In this document: in pieces, positions 8,129 to 17,782 of the stretch
Position numbering within the stretch: position 1 is the first letter of the stretch
Layout of the letters: every line of letters starts with the position of its first letter
Source of the DNA: Bacteroidales bacterium
Lineage (GTDB): Bacteria > Bacteroidota > Bacteroidia > Bacteroidales > P3
Assembly (NCBI GenBank): GCA_017960475.1
Contig: JAGCZH010000001.1
Span: 45,795 to 109,794 of the forward strand
Direction of reading: 5' to 3'
DNA length: 64,000 nucleotides
Position numbers and translations under genes: made by a program
Notes under the pieces: model-generated
What the model was told of the DNA's origin: nothing
What the model saw: only the letters and a program-made list of their open reading frames with translations
Databases searched by the model: none

Positions 8129-10384
8129 ATGTCGAAAAAAGAGAGCATGACATCAAAGTCAAAAATAGGACTCCTATTCCTGATCCTTTCCATAGGATTT
8201 GGAACGGCATTGCTGTGGTCTGGCATTAAGGTCACATGGGTCAATGGCGACATGTGGCGCAAACGCGCCGAGTCTCTTTCAAAAAACTACATACCCGAAA
8301 AAGCCAACCGAGGCAATATCTATTCCTCTGACGGGAAAATACTTGCGACAACAGTGCCCGAGTGCGACCTGTACATCGACTTCCGCACCTACCCTCTGCG
8401 CAACAAAGACAACAAAATAGTAATAGAAAAAGGTGACACCGTATACACCAGCGCAATAGTCGACAGTAACTACAACAAATATGTCGACACCGTATGCCAA
8501 ATACTCCACGAGGCCTTCCCTGACTCGTCGGTGGCAACTTTCAGGAATTTAATTGACTACCGTCGCAAAAACGGAAAGCCCAAAGGATGCGTGCTGATAA
8601 AACGGCACATCCCGTACTCAAGCTGGGACCGCATTTGCAGACTTCCAGGATGGCGCCGTGGCGTGGTGAAGATGGTCGACGGCAAATCGGTCATCCACAA
8701 CAGAAGATTCCACACCTATGGCAACATGGGTGAGAACATCATCGGTTTCAGCAAAAACTACAAAGATGAGATATACACTGGCCTTGAGGGCTACTACGAC
8801 TCAATTTTGAGAGGCAAAGACGGTTTGGTACTCAACCGACGACTATCGTGGGGGCAATGGATGCCAATACGCCAAGGCTCGTCGATAACCATCAGCGCCG
8901 GCGACAGTGTGCGCACAGACTCTGTTCCTGGCCACCCCGTCATCAACGGACAGCACATAGTGGCCACCATAGACACTCGTCTGCAAGACATAGCGCACTA
9001 CTCGCTCGAAAAAGCCCTGCGCCGTTACGGAAGCTCGGCGGGATGCGCCATACTTATTGAGGCCGAAACAGGTAACGTGCTGGTTTGCTCCAGCCTGATT
9101 CTCGACTCCACAGGGCAATATCTAGAAATGCCTTACCGCAATGTCGCCATAACCGACCTTTATGAGCCAGGCTCTATCTTCAAGCCGGTCCTCCTTACCG
9201 CCATGTACAACGACACAACCTTCGCATTGGACACCGCAATGATGCTGCCCGTTGGAAGCAAGCAATTCAGCGTCAACAGCAAGGTTGTCAAAGACCACGG
9301 CCTACCCAACGCCTTGTATCCGCTTTGGAAAGCCGTCGCCGTATCGTCGAATGTGGCCTTCTGCGAGCTGGCGTGGCGTTTCTACAACAACCGCCGAAAC
9401 GAGCTCTTCAACCAGGTAAGCAAAATATTCCCCTTCGACAACCTCAACCTAGATGTGGTCGGAAAGGAATACAAAAGCCGCACCAACAAGCTTAGATACG
9501 ACAACGACTTCCTGCGTTTCTGCTACGGATACACCAGTGCCGTGTCACCAATGCGCATGGCGACATTCTACAACGCCATCGCCAACAAGGGTCGCATGGT
9601 GAAACCACGGTTCTGCAAAGGCATCATCAAAAACGGCGAGCTTGAGGAGCTGCCCATCAAAGTCATCAACGAAAGAATCTGCTCGGAAAAGACCGCCGAG
9701 ACACTGCGCGACATGCTTATCGGCGTCGTCGAGGAAGGCACCGGAGACAACATCAAGAACGACACCTACAGCATTGCCGGCAAGACAGGTACCGCCGAGA
9801 CATCGCCCGGCGCTCCTACCAGCAACGCCACATTCGTCGGCTTTTTCCCTGCCGACAAACCCAAATACACTTGCCTTGTGATGATGCGCGACATTAGCAC
9901 CTTTGGTCGCAACGCAGCACCGGTGTTCCAAGACATAGCTGACTGTGTCGTGTCGCTCGACAAAGAGCTAGACTGCCGTCCTACCATGAAAGAGATGATA
10001 GAGAAACGCCGCGAACAAGGCAACATTGGCACCACGCATAGCTTGCCATCGGTATACAAAGCACCACAAGCATCGGTACGCATGGCACAGAAAAAGATGG
10101 GCATTCCTGGAATCTCCGTCACAAACCGAAGCCGATGGTGCACATTCAGCGACGCTGTTGACAGCCTGGGTACAGAAGCCAAATATGTAAGCTATGAATG
10201 CCCAATGGGACAAATGCCAAACTGCTATGGCATGACCATCAAAGACGCCTTACTGCTTTGCCGCAGTATGGGAATAGACGTGACCTTCGAGGGTTATGGC
10301 AAAGTAGCGTCGCAGGAACCCAAAGCTCGCACGCCCTTGCCTCGCAATGCCAAGGTTCATCTAAAACTACAGAAAAAACAATAA
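8129..10384 (+). CDS. ftsI: Septal peptidoglycan transpeptidase FtsI (PBP3) with PASTA domain
   Basis: Monofunctional class B penicillin-binding protein that crosslinks septal peptidoglycan together with FtsW. The 751 residues carry an N-terminal membrane anchor (about residues 14-35), a dimerisation domain, and the transpeptidase motifs S349-I-F-K, S406-S-N and K552-T-G. A single C-terminal PASTA-like domain covers about the last 65 residues. The ATG at 8129 replaces an upstream TTG at 8105, which would add eight unlikely residues. An unremarkable A/T-rich gap of about 110 bases separates it from ftsL, and murE follows after 28 bases. Confidence 0.95.
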   Translation: MSKKESMTSKSKIGLLFLILSIGFGTALLWSGIKVTWVNGDMWRKRAESLSKNYIPEKANRGNIYSSDGKILATTVPECDLYIDFRTYPLRNKDNKIVIEKGDTVYTSAIVDSNYNKYVDTVCQILHEAFPDSSVATFRNLIDYRRKNGKPKGCVLIKRHIPYSSWDRICRLPGWRRGVVKMVDGKSVIHNRRFHTYGNMGENIIGFSKNYKDEIYTGLEGYYDSILRGKDGLVLNRRLSWGQWMPIRQGSSITISAGDSVRTDSVPGHPVINGQHIVATIDTRLQDIAHYSLEKALRRYGSSAGCAILIEAETGNVLVCSSLILDSTGQYLEMPYRNVAITDLYEPGSIFKPVLLTAMYNDTTFALDTAMMLPVGSKQFSVNSKVVKDHGLPNALYPLWKAVAVSSNVAFCELAWRFYNNRRNELFNQVSKIFPFDNLNLDVVGKEYKSRTNKLRYDNDFLRFCYGYTSAVSPMRMATFYNAIANKGRMVKPRFCKGIIKNGELEELPIKVINERICSEKTAETLRDMLIGVVEEGTGDNIKNDTYSIAGKTGTAETSPGAPTSNATFVGFFPADKPKYTCLVMMRDISTFGRNAAPVFQDIADCVVSLDKELDCRPTMKEMIEKRREQGNIGTTHSLPSVYKAPQASVRMAQKKMGIPGISVTNRSRWCTFSDAVDSLGTEAKYVSYECPMGQMPNCYGMTIKDALLLCRSMGIDVTFEGYGKVASQEPKARTPLPRNAKVHLKLQKKQ

Positions 10385-10412
10385 ACCCCAAAACCAGTAA
10401 TCATTTAGTATC

Positions 10413-11891
10413 ATGAAATTAACCGACATACTGAAAGGAATTGACTGCACCGCATACTGCGACGGCAAGCAGACCACCCTGCCCGAGCAAGATATTGCAG
10501 CCATAGAGTTCGACTCGCGCAAAATAGAGCCGGGCTATATGTTTGTGGCGCAGAAAGGGGTTCATGTTGATGGACATCAATATATCTCCACCGCAATAGA
10601 GAAGGGAGCCACAACAATTGTGTGCCAGGACATCCCTGAAGAGATGCCGAAGAATGTGTGCTTCATACAAGTCAAAAACTCCGACCTAGCCCTGGGATTG
10701 GCAGCATCAAACTACTACGGCAACCCGTCACACAAACTGAGACTTGTAGGTATTACTGGAACCAACGGTAAGACAACGACGGTCACCCTGCTTCACAGCA
10801 TGATGAGGAGTATCGGAAAACACGCCGGTCTTATCTCTACGATAGTGAACCGCATCGATGACGAGGAAATCCCTGCCACACATACCACTCCCGACGCGAT
10901 ACAGCTCAACAAACTACTAGCACTCATGGTTGAGAAAGGCTGCGAATACTGCTTTATGGAGGTCAGCTCTCACTCCATTGTGCAAAACCGTATCGCAGGT
11001 CTAAACTTCTTTGGCGGCATATTCAGCAATCTCACCCATGACCATCTCGACTTTCACGGCACCATGGCAAACTATATCGCCGCCAAGAAAGCTTTCTTCG
11101 ACCAACTGCCGAAGGACGCTTTCGCTCTGACAAACATCGACGACCGCAACGGCCGCGTTATGGTCCAGAACTGCAAAGCAAACATTAAAAGCTACAGCCT
11201 GCAAACCATGGCCGATTTCCGCTGCAAGATTATAGAGAACACCATCCATGGCCAACAGCTGGAGATTAACGGGAAAGAGATGTGGACCCAGCTGGTGGGA
11301 CGCTTCAACGCCTACAACATAACCGCCATAGTCGCCACAGCCATCTTGTGCGGCATCGACGAAGAGGAGGCATTAAGAGTTGCCAGCAGCCTTCATGCCG
11401 CCCCTGGCCGTTTCCAATACCTGCATGACAACGGAATCACAGCCATAGTGGACTATGCCCACACTCCTGACGCATTGCAGAATGTGATAGACACCATCAA
11501 CGAAATACGCGACGACCGCAACAGCCTCATTGTCGTGGTCGGTTGCGGCGGCGACAGAGACCCTCTGAAACGTCCTGTCATGGCGAAGATAGCCGCCGAG
11601 GGCAGCGACCATCTTATTCTCACATCCGACAATCCACGCACCGAAAATCCAGAAAAGATTCTCGACGCCATGGAAGAAGGTCTCAACAACGAACAGCGCA
11701 GCAACACCGTACGTATCTCCGACCGGCGCCAAGCCATCAAAACAGCGGTGATGATGGCTCGCGAGGGCGACATAATTCTCATCGCCGGCAAAGGCCACGA
11801 ACCTTACCAAGAAATCAACGGCGTCAGACACCATTTCGACGATCGCGAAGAGGTGGCGAGGGAACTGAAAAATAAAAAAATCAAGAACTAA
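10413..11891 (+). CDS. murE: UDP-MurNAc-tripeptide synthetase MurE (meso-DAP type)
   Basis: Cytoplasmic ligase of 492 residues that adds the third amino acid to UDP-MurNAc-L-Ala-D-Glu. The ATP loop GTNGKTT is at residues 116-122. The signature DNPR (residues 406-409) is the motif of enzymes that select meso-diaminopimelate rather than lysine. The HTTPDAIQLN substrate motif and the YAHTPD motif of the C-terminal domain are intact. It lies between ftsI and mraY with short spacers, so it is probably co-transcribed. Confidence 0.96.
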   Translation: MKLTDILKGIDCTAYCDGKQTTLPEQDIAAIEFDSRKIEPGYMFVAQKGVHVDGHQYISTAIEKGATTIVCQDIPEEMPKNVCFIQVKNSDLALGLAASNYYGNPSHKLRLVGITGTNGKTTTVTLLHSMMRSIGKHAGLISTIVNRIDDEEIPATHTTPDAIQLNKLLALMVEKGCEYCFMEVSSHSIVQNRIAGLNFFGGIFSNLTHDHLDFHGTMANYIAAKKAFFDQLPKDAFALTNIDDRNGRVMVQNCKANIKSYSLQTMADFRCKIIENTIHGQQLEINGKEMWTQLVGRFNAYNITAIVATAILCGIDEEEALRVASSLHAAPGRFQYLHDNGITAIVDYAHTPDALQNVIDTINEIRDDRNSLIVVVGCGGDRDPLKRPVMAKIAAEGSDHLILTSDNPRTENPEKILDAMEEGLNNEQRSNTVRISDRRQAIKTAVMMAREGDIILIAGKGHEPYQEINGVRHHFDDREEVARELKNKKIKN

Positions 11892-11922
11892 CGTAGAGAA
11901 ATCATCAAACTAAAAGACCGAA

Positions 11923-13200
11923 ATGCTATACTATCTATTCACTTGGCTAGATAAAACCATCAACCTACCGGGGGCGGGAGTATTCCAATACATCTCGTTC
12001 AGGGCTGCCATGTCGGTAATAACCTCTCTGATAATAATGCTCGTTTTCGGAAAACCATTTATTAAATGGCTGCGGCGAAAACAAATCGGCGAAACCGTAC
12101 GCGACCTGCACCTTGAAGGGCAGAAAGAGAAAGAGGGTACTCCAACAATGGGAGGTCTGCTCATTCTGGCAGCGATAGTGATTCCCACCCTACTCTTCGC
12201 AAAACTCGACAACATATACGTCCTCATTATGCTCGGCACCACACTCTGGCTAGGCCTGATAGGTTTTATCGACGACTACATCAAAGTTTTCCGCAGGCAC
12301 AAAGAGGGCTTGCGCGGCATATACAAAGTCGTAGGCCAAGTGGTGCTAGGTCTTGCCGTGGGACTTCTGATAATGTATCACCCTGACATCACCATCAAAG
12401 AGACCTCGACGGTAGAGTCTTATATCGCTTCACACAATGTAAACGTCGACGACAACTACCAGAAAGCCAAGCGAGAGTTCTCACAAAATCCAGTTAAATC
12501 GACCAAGACCACCATTCCTTTTGTCAAAAACCACGAGCTTGACTATGCCAAAATCATAACCTGGATGGGCGACTGGGCAAATCATTGGGTATGGCTCATT
12601 TATGTCATCATTGTGATTCTTGTGGTTACCGCCACCTCCAACGGAGCTAATCTCACCGACGGCATAGATGGTTTGGCAACAGGCACATCAGCTATAATTG
12701 GCTCCACATTGGCCATTCTGGCATGGGTGTCGGGCAACATCATCTTCGCCAACTACCTGAACATAATGTTTCTGCCAAACATTGGAGAGCTGGCGATATT
12801 TATCACGGCGTTTGTCGGCGCCACATTAGGATTCTTGTGGTACAACAGTCATCCCGCCGAAGTGTTCATGGGCGACACCGGCTCATTGGCCATAGGCGGC
12901 ATCATCGCCGTTTTCGCACTACTGATTCGCAAAGAATTGCTCATCCCTATCTTGTGCGGCATATTCCTCATGGAGAGCCTTTCGGTAATTATCCAGACCG
13001 CTGGCTGCAAAATGTACAGACGTAAATCCCACTTGCCCATAGGTCAGCCCGTCCCCGTCGATAAAAGACCTTTCCTGATGACTCCGCTACACCATCACTA
13101 CCAGAAAAAGGGAATCAAAGAGCAGAAAATAGTGACACGCTTCTATATCATAGGCATTCTCCTGGCAATCATAAGCATTGTGACATTGAAACTCCGATAA
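11923..13200 (+). CDS. mraY: Phospho-MurNAc-pentapeptide transferase MraY
   Basis: Integral membrane enzyme that makes lipid I from UDP-MurNAc-pentapeptide and undecaprenyl phosphate. At 425 residues it is longer than in E. coli (360) because of a hydrophilic insert (about residues 160-210), a common feature in Bacteroidetes. Signatures seen are EGTPTMGG, the FIDDYIKV aspartates, [12 protein letters not shown] and [11 protein letters not shown], with [10 protein letters not shown] near the C terminus. About ten membrane helices. The next gene should be murD, but only a fragment is present after a 163-base repeat-containing gap. Confidence 0.96.
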   Translation: MLYYLFTWLDKTINLPGAGVFQYISFRAAMSVITSLIIMLVFGKPFIKWLRRKQIGETVRDLHLEGQKEKEGTPTMGGLLILAAIVIPTLLFAKLDNIYVLIMLGTTLWLGLIGFIDDYIKVFRRHKEGLRGIYKVVGQVVLGLAVGLLIMYHPDITIKETSTVESYIASHNVNVDDNYQKAKREFSQNPVKSTKTTIPFVKNHELDYAKIITWMGDWANHWVWLIYVIIVILVVTATSNGANLTDGIDGLATGTSAIIGSTLAILAWVSGNIIFANYLNIMFLPNIGELAIFITAFVGATLGFLWYNSHPAEVFMGDTGSLAIGGIIAVFALLIRKELLIPILCGIFLMESLSVIIQTAGCKMYRRKSHLPIGQPVPVDKRPFLMTPLHHHYQKKGIKEQKIVTRFYIIGILLAIISIVTLKLR

Positions 13201-13235
13201 AACTCATTCATACAAAAAGGATTAATTCCATAATA

Positions 13236-13342
13236 AAATTGAAAATTAGTGACCTGTGATCAGTGACCTGAAAGAATTCAAAATTCAAACACCTTTCAAA
13301 CCTTTTTAACCCTTAAAACCTTTTAACCATTTTAATCTATAA
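13236..13342. repeat. Repeat-rich gap between mraY and the murD remnant
   Basis: It contains AAAATTGAAAATT, two AGTGACCTG units flanking TGATCA (13246-13271), and then a CCTTTTAA-type array (about 13286-13342) reading CACCTTTCAAACC, TTTTTAACCCTTAAAACC and so on. The array lies on the strand of the downstream gene and ends about 20 bases before its ATG. It is the largest gap inside the mraY-ftsW part of the cluster. Confidence 0.8.
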
Positions 13343-13363
13343 AAAAATCAACATCTTCGAAAT

Positions 13364-13909
13364 ATGTACGAATCTTTAGCAAAACAGGGGCGTGAAAGCG
13401 TCCACACAGGTTTGGCAGGCATAGACAGCTCCAAGCTAAAAAAACTAAGAAGCAACCATCTGAAGGAATGCTTCAATCTAATCGATGAAATGAGGCATAA
13501 ACTCGATTTTGTCGCCCGTATCAAAAGCATCTCTTTCATTGACGACGCAGCGTCGCGCAGCGCTATGACAGCGTGGTATGCGCTGGAGACCATCGAGGGC
13601 AGTGTCGTATGGATTGCCAACGGAGCAGCCTATAGCGACAAAAAAGCCACCGAGATGAAACGTCTTCGAAACCTTGTGGAAAGCAAAGTAGAAAGAATCG
13701 TGTGTCTGGGCGACAGCAGTCTTTACAGCAACGTTTTCGGCGACATAGTGAAAGAGGTGTCAGAGGTGGAGACCATGTCGGAGGCTGTACACAAAGCTTT
13801 CTACAGCTGCAACGAGAACATGAAGGTACTCTTCTCCCCCACAATAGAGAATGGTGTGTCGTATGAGACTCAAGGCGACGAGTTCCGTCACGAAGTCAAC
13901 GAGCTCTAA
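13364..13909 (+). CDS. MurD-like protein reduced to the C-terminal ligase domain
   Basis: A 181-residue protein at the murD position. From about residue 45 it follows the C-terminal domain of MurD: HKLDFVARIKSISFIDDAAS matches HRLEFV...INDSKAT, followed by TAWYALETIEGSVVWIANG, VERIVCLG and a VLFSP motif. The N-terminal UDP-binding Rossmann domain and the central ATP domain (GTNGKTT) are absent, and no frame upstream encodes them. Key C-domain residues have also changed: DSKATN became DDAASR, and SPACASFD became SPTIENGV. As it stands it cannot be a functional D-glutamate ligase. The open frame is clean, which argues against a fresh pseudogene. It may be a retained accessory domain, or decay after murD moved elsewhere. 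Confidence 0.8.
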   Translation: MYESLAKQGRESVHTGLAGIDSSKLKKLRSNHLKECFNLIDEMRHKLDFVARIKSISFIDDAASRSAMTAWYALETIEGSVVWIANGAAYSDKKATEMKRLRNLVESKVERIVCLGDSSLYSNVFGDIVKEVSEVETMSEAVHKAFYSCNENMKVLFSPTIENGVSYETQGDEFRHEVNEL

Positions 13910-13969
13910 GAAAACACCCTTCAACGAAATTTTTTCACCACCTCTTTAATATATCGATAACCACTGACA

Positions 13970-15166
13970 ATGGATAGCGACAAAAGTAACATAACACGCA
14001 AACTGCTGAATCCGCTGAAAGGCGATAAGGTGATATGGGTCATTTTCTTGATATTGGCCGTCATATCGCTGGTTTCGGTGTTCAGTGCCACAGGCTATCC
14101 ATATTATGGAGGTCCCACACCGCTCAAACCATTTTTCAAGCACACGGCATTTGTACTGGTCTCGTTAATACTGGCAATATTACTTTCAAATTTCGACTAT
14201 AGGAAGTTCTCGACAGCGTCATGGGCGGGTTACTTAATATCCATCATACTACTTATCATAGCATTAACAATAGGTTCAAAGGATGTCGAGGCTGGCTCGG
14301 GCATGGGCCGATGGATAAAGCTGCCGTTAATAGGACGCTTTCAGCCATCGGAGCTTGCCAAGATTGTGATAATCGTTTACCTTGCACGTATGCTAACCAA
14401 AGAACATAAAACGCTCAACACATGGCCCACCATGCGCAACATAATGCTATATGTGCTGGTCATTGTAGCGCTCATTGTTCGTGACAATCTTTCCACTTCA
14501 TTAATCATATTTATTGTCTGTTTCGCCATGATGAGACTGGCGCCGATAGAGGTGAAATACTGGAGGAGGACAATCCTGGGGCTTGCGGCGCTGGGACTTC
14601 TTGTAATCTTTATTGGAGAGAAAAGCCAGATACCGTTCTTTGCTCGAGCAGAGACCTGGAGTGGTCGTATAGACCGCTGGCTGAATTTTGACCAAGACGA
14701 ATTGTCGCAAGAGTCAATGGCACGTATGGCTGTGGCTTCAGGCAAATTCTTCGGAGCCGGCGTGGGCTCTACAGTGCAGGCGCGTCTGATGACACAAGCC
14801 AACAGCGACATGATATACGCCATCATCGTTGAAGAAACAGGTATGTTCGGCGGCATATTGGTTTTTCTGCTCTACCTTTTCCTATATATAAGATGCATCA
14901 AAATCGCCTGGCGATGTAAAGGCAACTTCGGGCAATTAACGGTGGTGGGATTAGGCACACTGATATTCATGCAGGCAGGCATACACATGTGTGTGTCGGT
15001 AGGAGCCTTGCCTGTCACAGGACAGACCCTGCCATTGATAAGCTCGGGAGGAACAGCGTATCTGTGCATGAGCATGGCTATAGGAATAATCCAGGCCGTG
15101 GCATACGACACCAAAATAGATATAGAAGAGAAGCACGTAGCAAGTGAAGATGTTGTGGAAGACTAG
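13970..15166 (+). CDS. ftsW: Septal peptidoglycan polymerase FtsW
   Basis: SEDS-family glycosyltransferase that polymerises lipid II at the septum with FtsI as partner. 398 residues and about ten membrane helices. Characteristic segments are SVFSATGYP, GSGMGRWIKLPLIGRFQPSELAK (split here by the family's conserved arginine), a periplasmic WSGRIDRW region, IVEETGMFGG, and LPVTGQTLPLISSGGTAYL near the C terminus. The start gives a short hydrophilic cytoplasmic N terminus. It follows the murD remnant by about 60 bases and precedes murG. Confidence 0.95.
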   Translation: MDSDKSNITRKLLNPLKGDKVIWVIFLILAVISLVSVFSATGYPYYGGPTPLKPFFKHTAFVLVSLILAILLSNFDYRKFSTASWAGYLISIILLIIALTIGSKDVEAGSGMGRWIKLPLIGRFQPSELAKIVIIVYLARMLTKEHKTLNTWPTMRNIMLYVLVIVALIVRDNLSTSLIIFIVCFAMMRLAPIEVKYWRRTILGLAALGLLVIFIGEKSQIPFFARAETWSGRIDRWLNFDQDELSQESMARMAVASGKFFGAGVGSTVQARLMTQANSDMIYAIIVEETGMFGGILVFLLYLFLYIRCIKIAWRCKGNFGQLTVVGLGTLIFMQAGIHMCVSVGALPVTGQTLPLISSGGTAYLCMSMAIGIIQAVAYDTKIDIEEKHVASEDVVED

Positions 15167-15222
15167 AATACTGAATACCAGCAATTGAACACGAACTTTC
15201 TAAACCCAACAATATAAAGACC

Positions 15223-16338
15223 ATGAAAGCAATCATCAGCGGCGGCGGAACAGGAGGACATATCTTTCCAGCCATAGCCATAGCCAATGCAATAAAGAAA
15301 AGATACCCAGAAGCAGAGATACTTTTCGTGGGTGCCGAAGGACGCATGGAGATGGAGAAAGTCCCTGCCGCTGGATACCGAATTGAAGGACTTCCCATTG
15401 CGGGACTGCAGCGCAAACTCACTCCTGCCAACATAGCCCGCAACCTCATGCTGCCCTTTAAAATGATGCGTAGCAGGCACAAAGTGAAAGCCATTCTGAA
15501 AGAGTTCAACCCCGATATAGTGGTTGGTGTGGGAGGCTTCGCCAGCGAGCCCACACTCAAAGCCGCCGAAGCCATGGGCTTTCCAACATTACTGCAAGAA
15601 CAGAACTCTTACGCCGGACTCACCAACAAAATGCTTGCCAAAGGGGCGCGGAAAATATGTGTGGCATATGAAGGGATGGATAGATTTTTCCCCGCTGAGA
15701 AGATTGTGATGACCGGCAACCCTGTCCGCGAGACCATAGAAAAAATGAACGTCGAGAAAGAAGAGGCTCTTCGCCATTTCGACCTCGACGGCAACATCAA
15801 AACCATCCTTTCTGTTGGCGGCAGCCTGGGAGCAAGGTCGATAAACAACATGATAAAGGACAACCTGCCACTGTTCAAAGAGAACAATATGCAGATAATA
15901 TGGCAGACAGGCAAATGGATGTACGAAGAGGCAAAACAAAGCGTCGAACAAGCCGGAGTCGGCAAATGGGTTAAAGTTCACCAGTTCATAAGCAGAATGG
16001 ACATGGCTTATACTGTTGCCGACGCCGTCATATCACGTGCCGGAGCCATAGCCATCTCAGAGCTTTGCCTGGTAGGCAAACCGACAATACTGATACCCTC
16101 GCCTAATGTCGCCGAAGACCATCAGACAAAAAACGCCATGGCATTGGCAGAGAAAGGAGCAGCTATTATGGTGCGCGACAACGAATGCCACGACAAGGGC
16201 ATTCCCTCTGTAATAGAGTTGCTCGGCGACACCGCAAAGCAAGCCGAAATGAGTAAGAACATAATGGCTATGGCCAAGCCTCAAGCAGCAGAGAGCATAG
16301 TCAACGAAATAGACAAAATCATCAATAACGAACGATAG
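15223..16338 (+). CDS. murG: Undecaprenyldiphospho-MurNAc-pentapeptide GlcNAc transferase MurG
   Basis: GT28 enzyme on the inner face of the membrane that converts lipid I to lipid II. 371 residues with the N-terminal glycine loop GGGTGGH (residues 7-13), the hydrophobic patch around the GLQRK-to-PFKMM region, a second glycine-rich loop (VGGSLGARSIN), and the UDP-GlcNAc site around SRAGAIAISEL and PSPNVAEDHQTKNA. All hallmark residues look intact. It precedes murC by 11 bases. Confidence 0.96.
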   Translation: MKAIISGGGTGGHIFPAIAIANAIKKRYPEAEILFVGAEGRMEMEKVPAAGYRIEGLPIAGLQRKLTPANIARNLMLPFKMMRSRHKVKAILKEFNPDIVVGVGGFASEPTLKAAEAMGFPTLLQEQNSYAGLTNKMLAKGARKICVAYEGMDRFFPAEKIVMTGNPVRETIEKMNVEKEEALRHFDLDGNIKTILSVGGSLGARSINNMIKDNLPLFKENNMQIIWQTGKWMYEEAKQSVEQAGVGKWVKVHQFISRMDMAYTVADAVISRAGAIAISELCLVGKPTILIPSPNVAEDHQTKNAMALAEKGAAIMVRDNECHDKGIPSVIELLGDTAKQAEMSKNIMAMAKPQAAESIVNEIDKIINNER

Positions 16339-16349
16339 TAAAAAAGCCA

Positions 16350-17774
16350 ATGAGCGACGGAGACAACAAGACATACTATTTTTTGGGTATAGGCGGCATA
16401 GGAATGAGCGCCTTGGCACGTTATTTTAAATTGAGCGGCAACAATGTCAGCGGTTACGACCGCACTGAAAGTCCGTTGACAAAGCAGCTTGAGAAAGAGG
16501 GCATTCCGATTCACTACGAAGACAACCCGGAACTGATACCGAGTCATATAGATCTAGTGATATACACGCCTGCCATCCCTACCGACAACAAAGAGTTCCT
16601 CTACCTTCAGAGCTCCGGAATAGAGATGCTGAAACGATCACAAGTGCTGGGGCACCTAACCAGAGGAAAGAAATGCATCGCTGTTGCCGGCACTCACGGC
16701 AAAACAACCACTAGCGCAATGATAGCGCATCTGCTTAGCAAAACAGACTTCGGTTGTTCGGCATTCCTTGGCGGCATCTCAAAAAATATCGACAGCAATC
16801 TGATGGTGGACAAGAATAGTGACTATGTCGTTGTCGAGGCCGACGAATACGACCGCTCGTTCTTGCAACTACACCCCTTCTACTCTGTCATCACCGCCAC
16901 CGATCCAGACCATCTGGACATATACGGCACCCACAAAAACATGGTTGACGCATTTCAACAATATGCCAACCAGACATGCCCTGAAGGCGCCATATTCGTC
17001 AAAGAGGGCCTGTCGGCACATCATGAACAAGAACCTGAACATGAATATGAGCATGAACATGATAATCATGAACACCCATTACTGCACATTGGCGAGGAGA
17101 TTAAACAGTACAGCTATTCGGCACGAAGCATAGAGGCCGACTATTACGCCATCAATGTTCGCAACTACAATGGGGAGATTTATTTTGATCTGCGCACACC
17201 AGGCAAAGTCCTTTACGACATTGAGCTGAAAGCGTCAAGCCTTTACAATGTCGAGAACGCCGTTGCCGCCGCAGCTGTGACTCTGACATGCGGACTTGAC
17301 GAATACCAGCTGCGGGCGGGGCTTAAAAGCTTTGCCGGCATAAAACGTCGCTTCGACGTCAGACTGAAGACAAAAGAGATAGTATATATCGACGACTATG
17401 CTCATCATCCCAGAGAAATAGCAGCCACCATCGAGTCGGTGAAATACCTGTACCCTAATAAGCGTATTGTGGGCATCTTCCAGCCACATCTATATAGTAG
17501 GACACGCGACCTCGCCGACGACTTCGCAAAAGCATTGGAGCCTCTTGACGAGATAGTGCTACTGCCCATCTATCCCGCTCGCGAGAAACCCATACCCGGA
17601 GTGTCATCGGGAATGATATTGCGCAAAATAGAGAATATGAGCAAATACCTATGCAGCAAAGAACAGGTATTCGACCTCATAGAGGCACTCTGCCCCGATG
17701 TTGTGCTGACAATGGGAGCCGGCGACATTGACCGTCTGGTCCCTGAAATAGAGAAACGCTTAAAAGAGGAATAA
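16350..17774 (+). CDS. murC: UDP-N-acetylmuramate--L-alanine ligase MurC
   Basis: First Mur ligase, 474 residues. It shows the N-terminal nucleotide-sugar motif GIGGIGMSALA, the ATP loop GTHGKTT (residues 114-120), EADEYDRSFL, and C-terminal YAHHPREI and FQPHLYSRTRD motifs. An oddity is a low-complexity insertion of about 25 residues (about 224-250) built of repeated His, Glu and Asp, in a loop after the central domain's VKEGL segment. The family normally has a short loop there. It could bind metal or be neutral. Otherwise a normal member of the cluster, with ftsQ 9 bases downstream. Confidence 0.95.
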   Translation: MSDGDNKTYYFLGIGGIGMSALARYFKLSGNNVSGYDRTESPLTKQLEKEGIPIHYEDNPELIPSHIDLVIYTPAIPTDNKEFLYLQSSGIEMLKRSQVLGHLTRGKKCIAVAGTHGKTTTSAMIAHLLSKTDFGCSAFLGGISKNIDSNLMVDKNSDYVVVEADEYDRSFLQLHPFYSVITATDPDHLDIYGTHKNMVDAFQQYANQTCPEGAIFVKEGLSAHHEQEPEHEYEHEHDNHEHPLLHIGEEIKQYSYSARSIEADYYAINVRNYNGEIYFDLRTPGKVLYDIELKASSLYNVENAVAAAAVTLTCGLDEYQLRAGLKSFAGIKRRFDVRLKTKEIVYIDDYAHHPREIAATIESVKYLYPNKRIVGIFQPHLYSRTRDLADDFAKALEPLDEIVLLPIYPAREKPIPGVSSGMILRKIENMSKYLCSKEQVFDLIEALCPDVVLTMGAGDIDRLVPEIEKRLKEE

Positions 17775-17782
17775 GACACCAT

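Noticed and set aside
13201..13363. Missing part of murD hidden by frameshifts upstream of the fragment
   Set aside because: Only 163 bases are available, filled with low-complexity repeats, and no frame shows GTNGKT or Rossmann sequence; about 800 bases would be needed.
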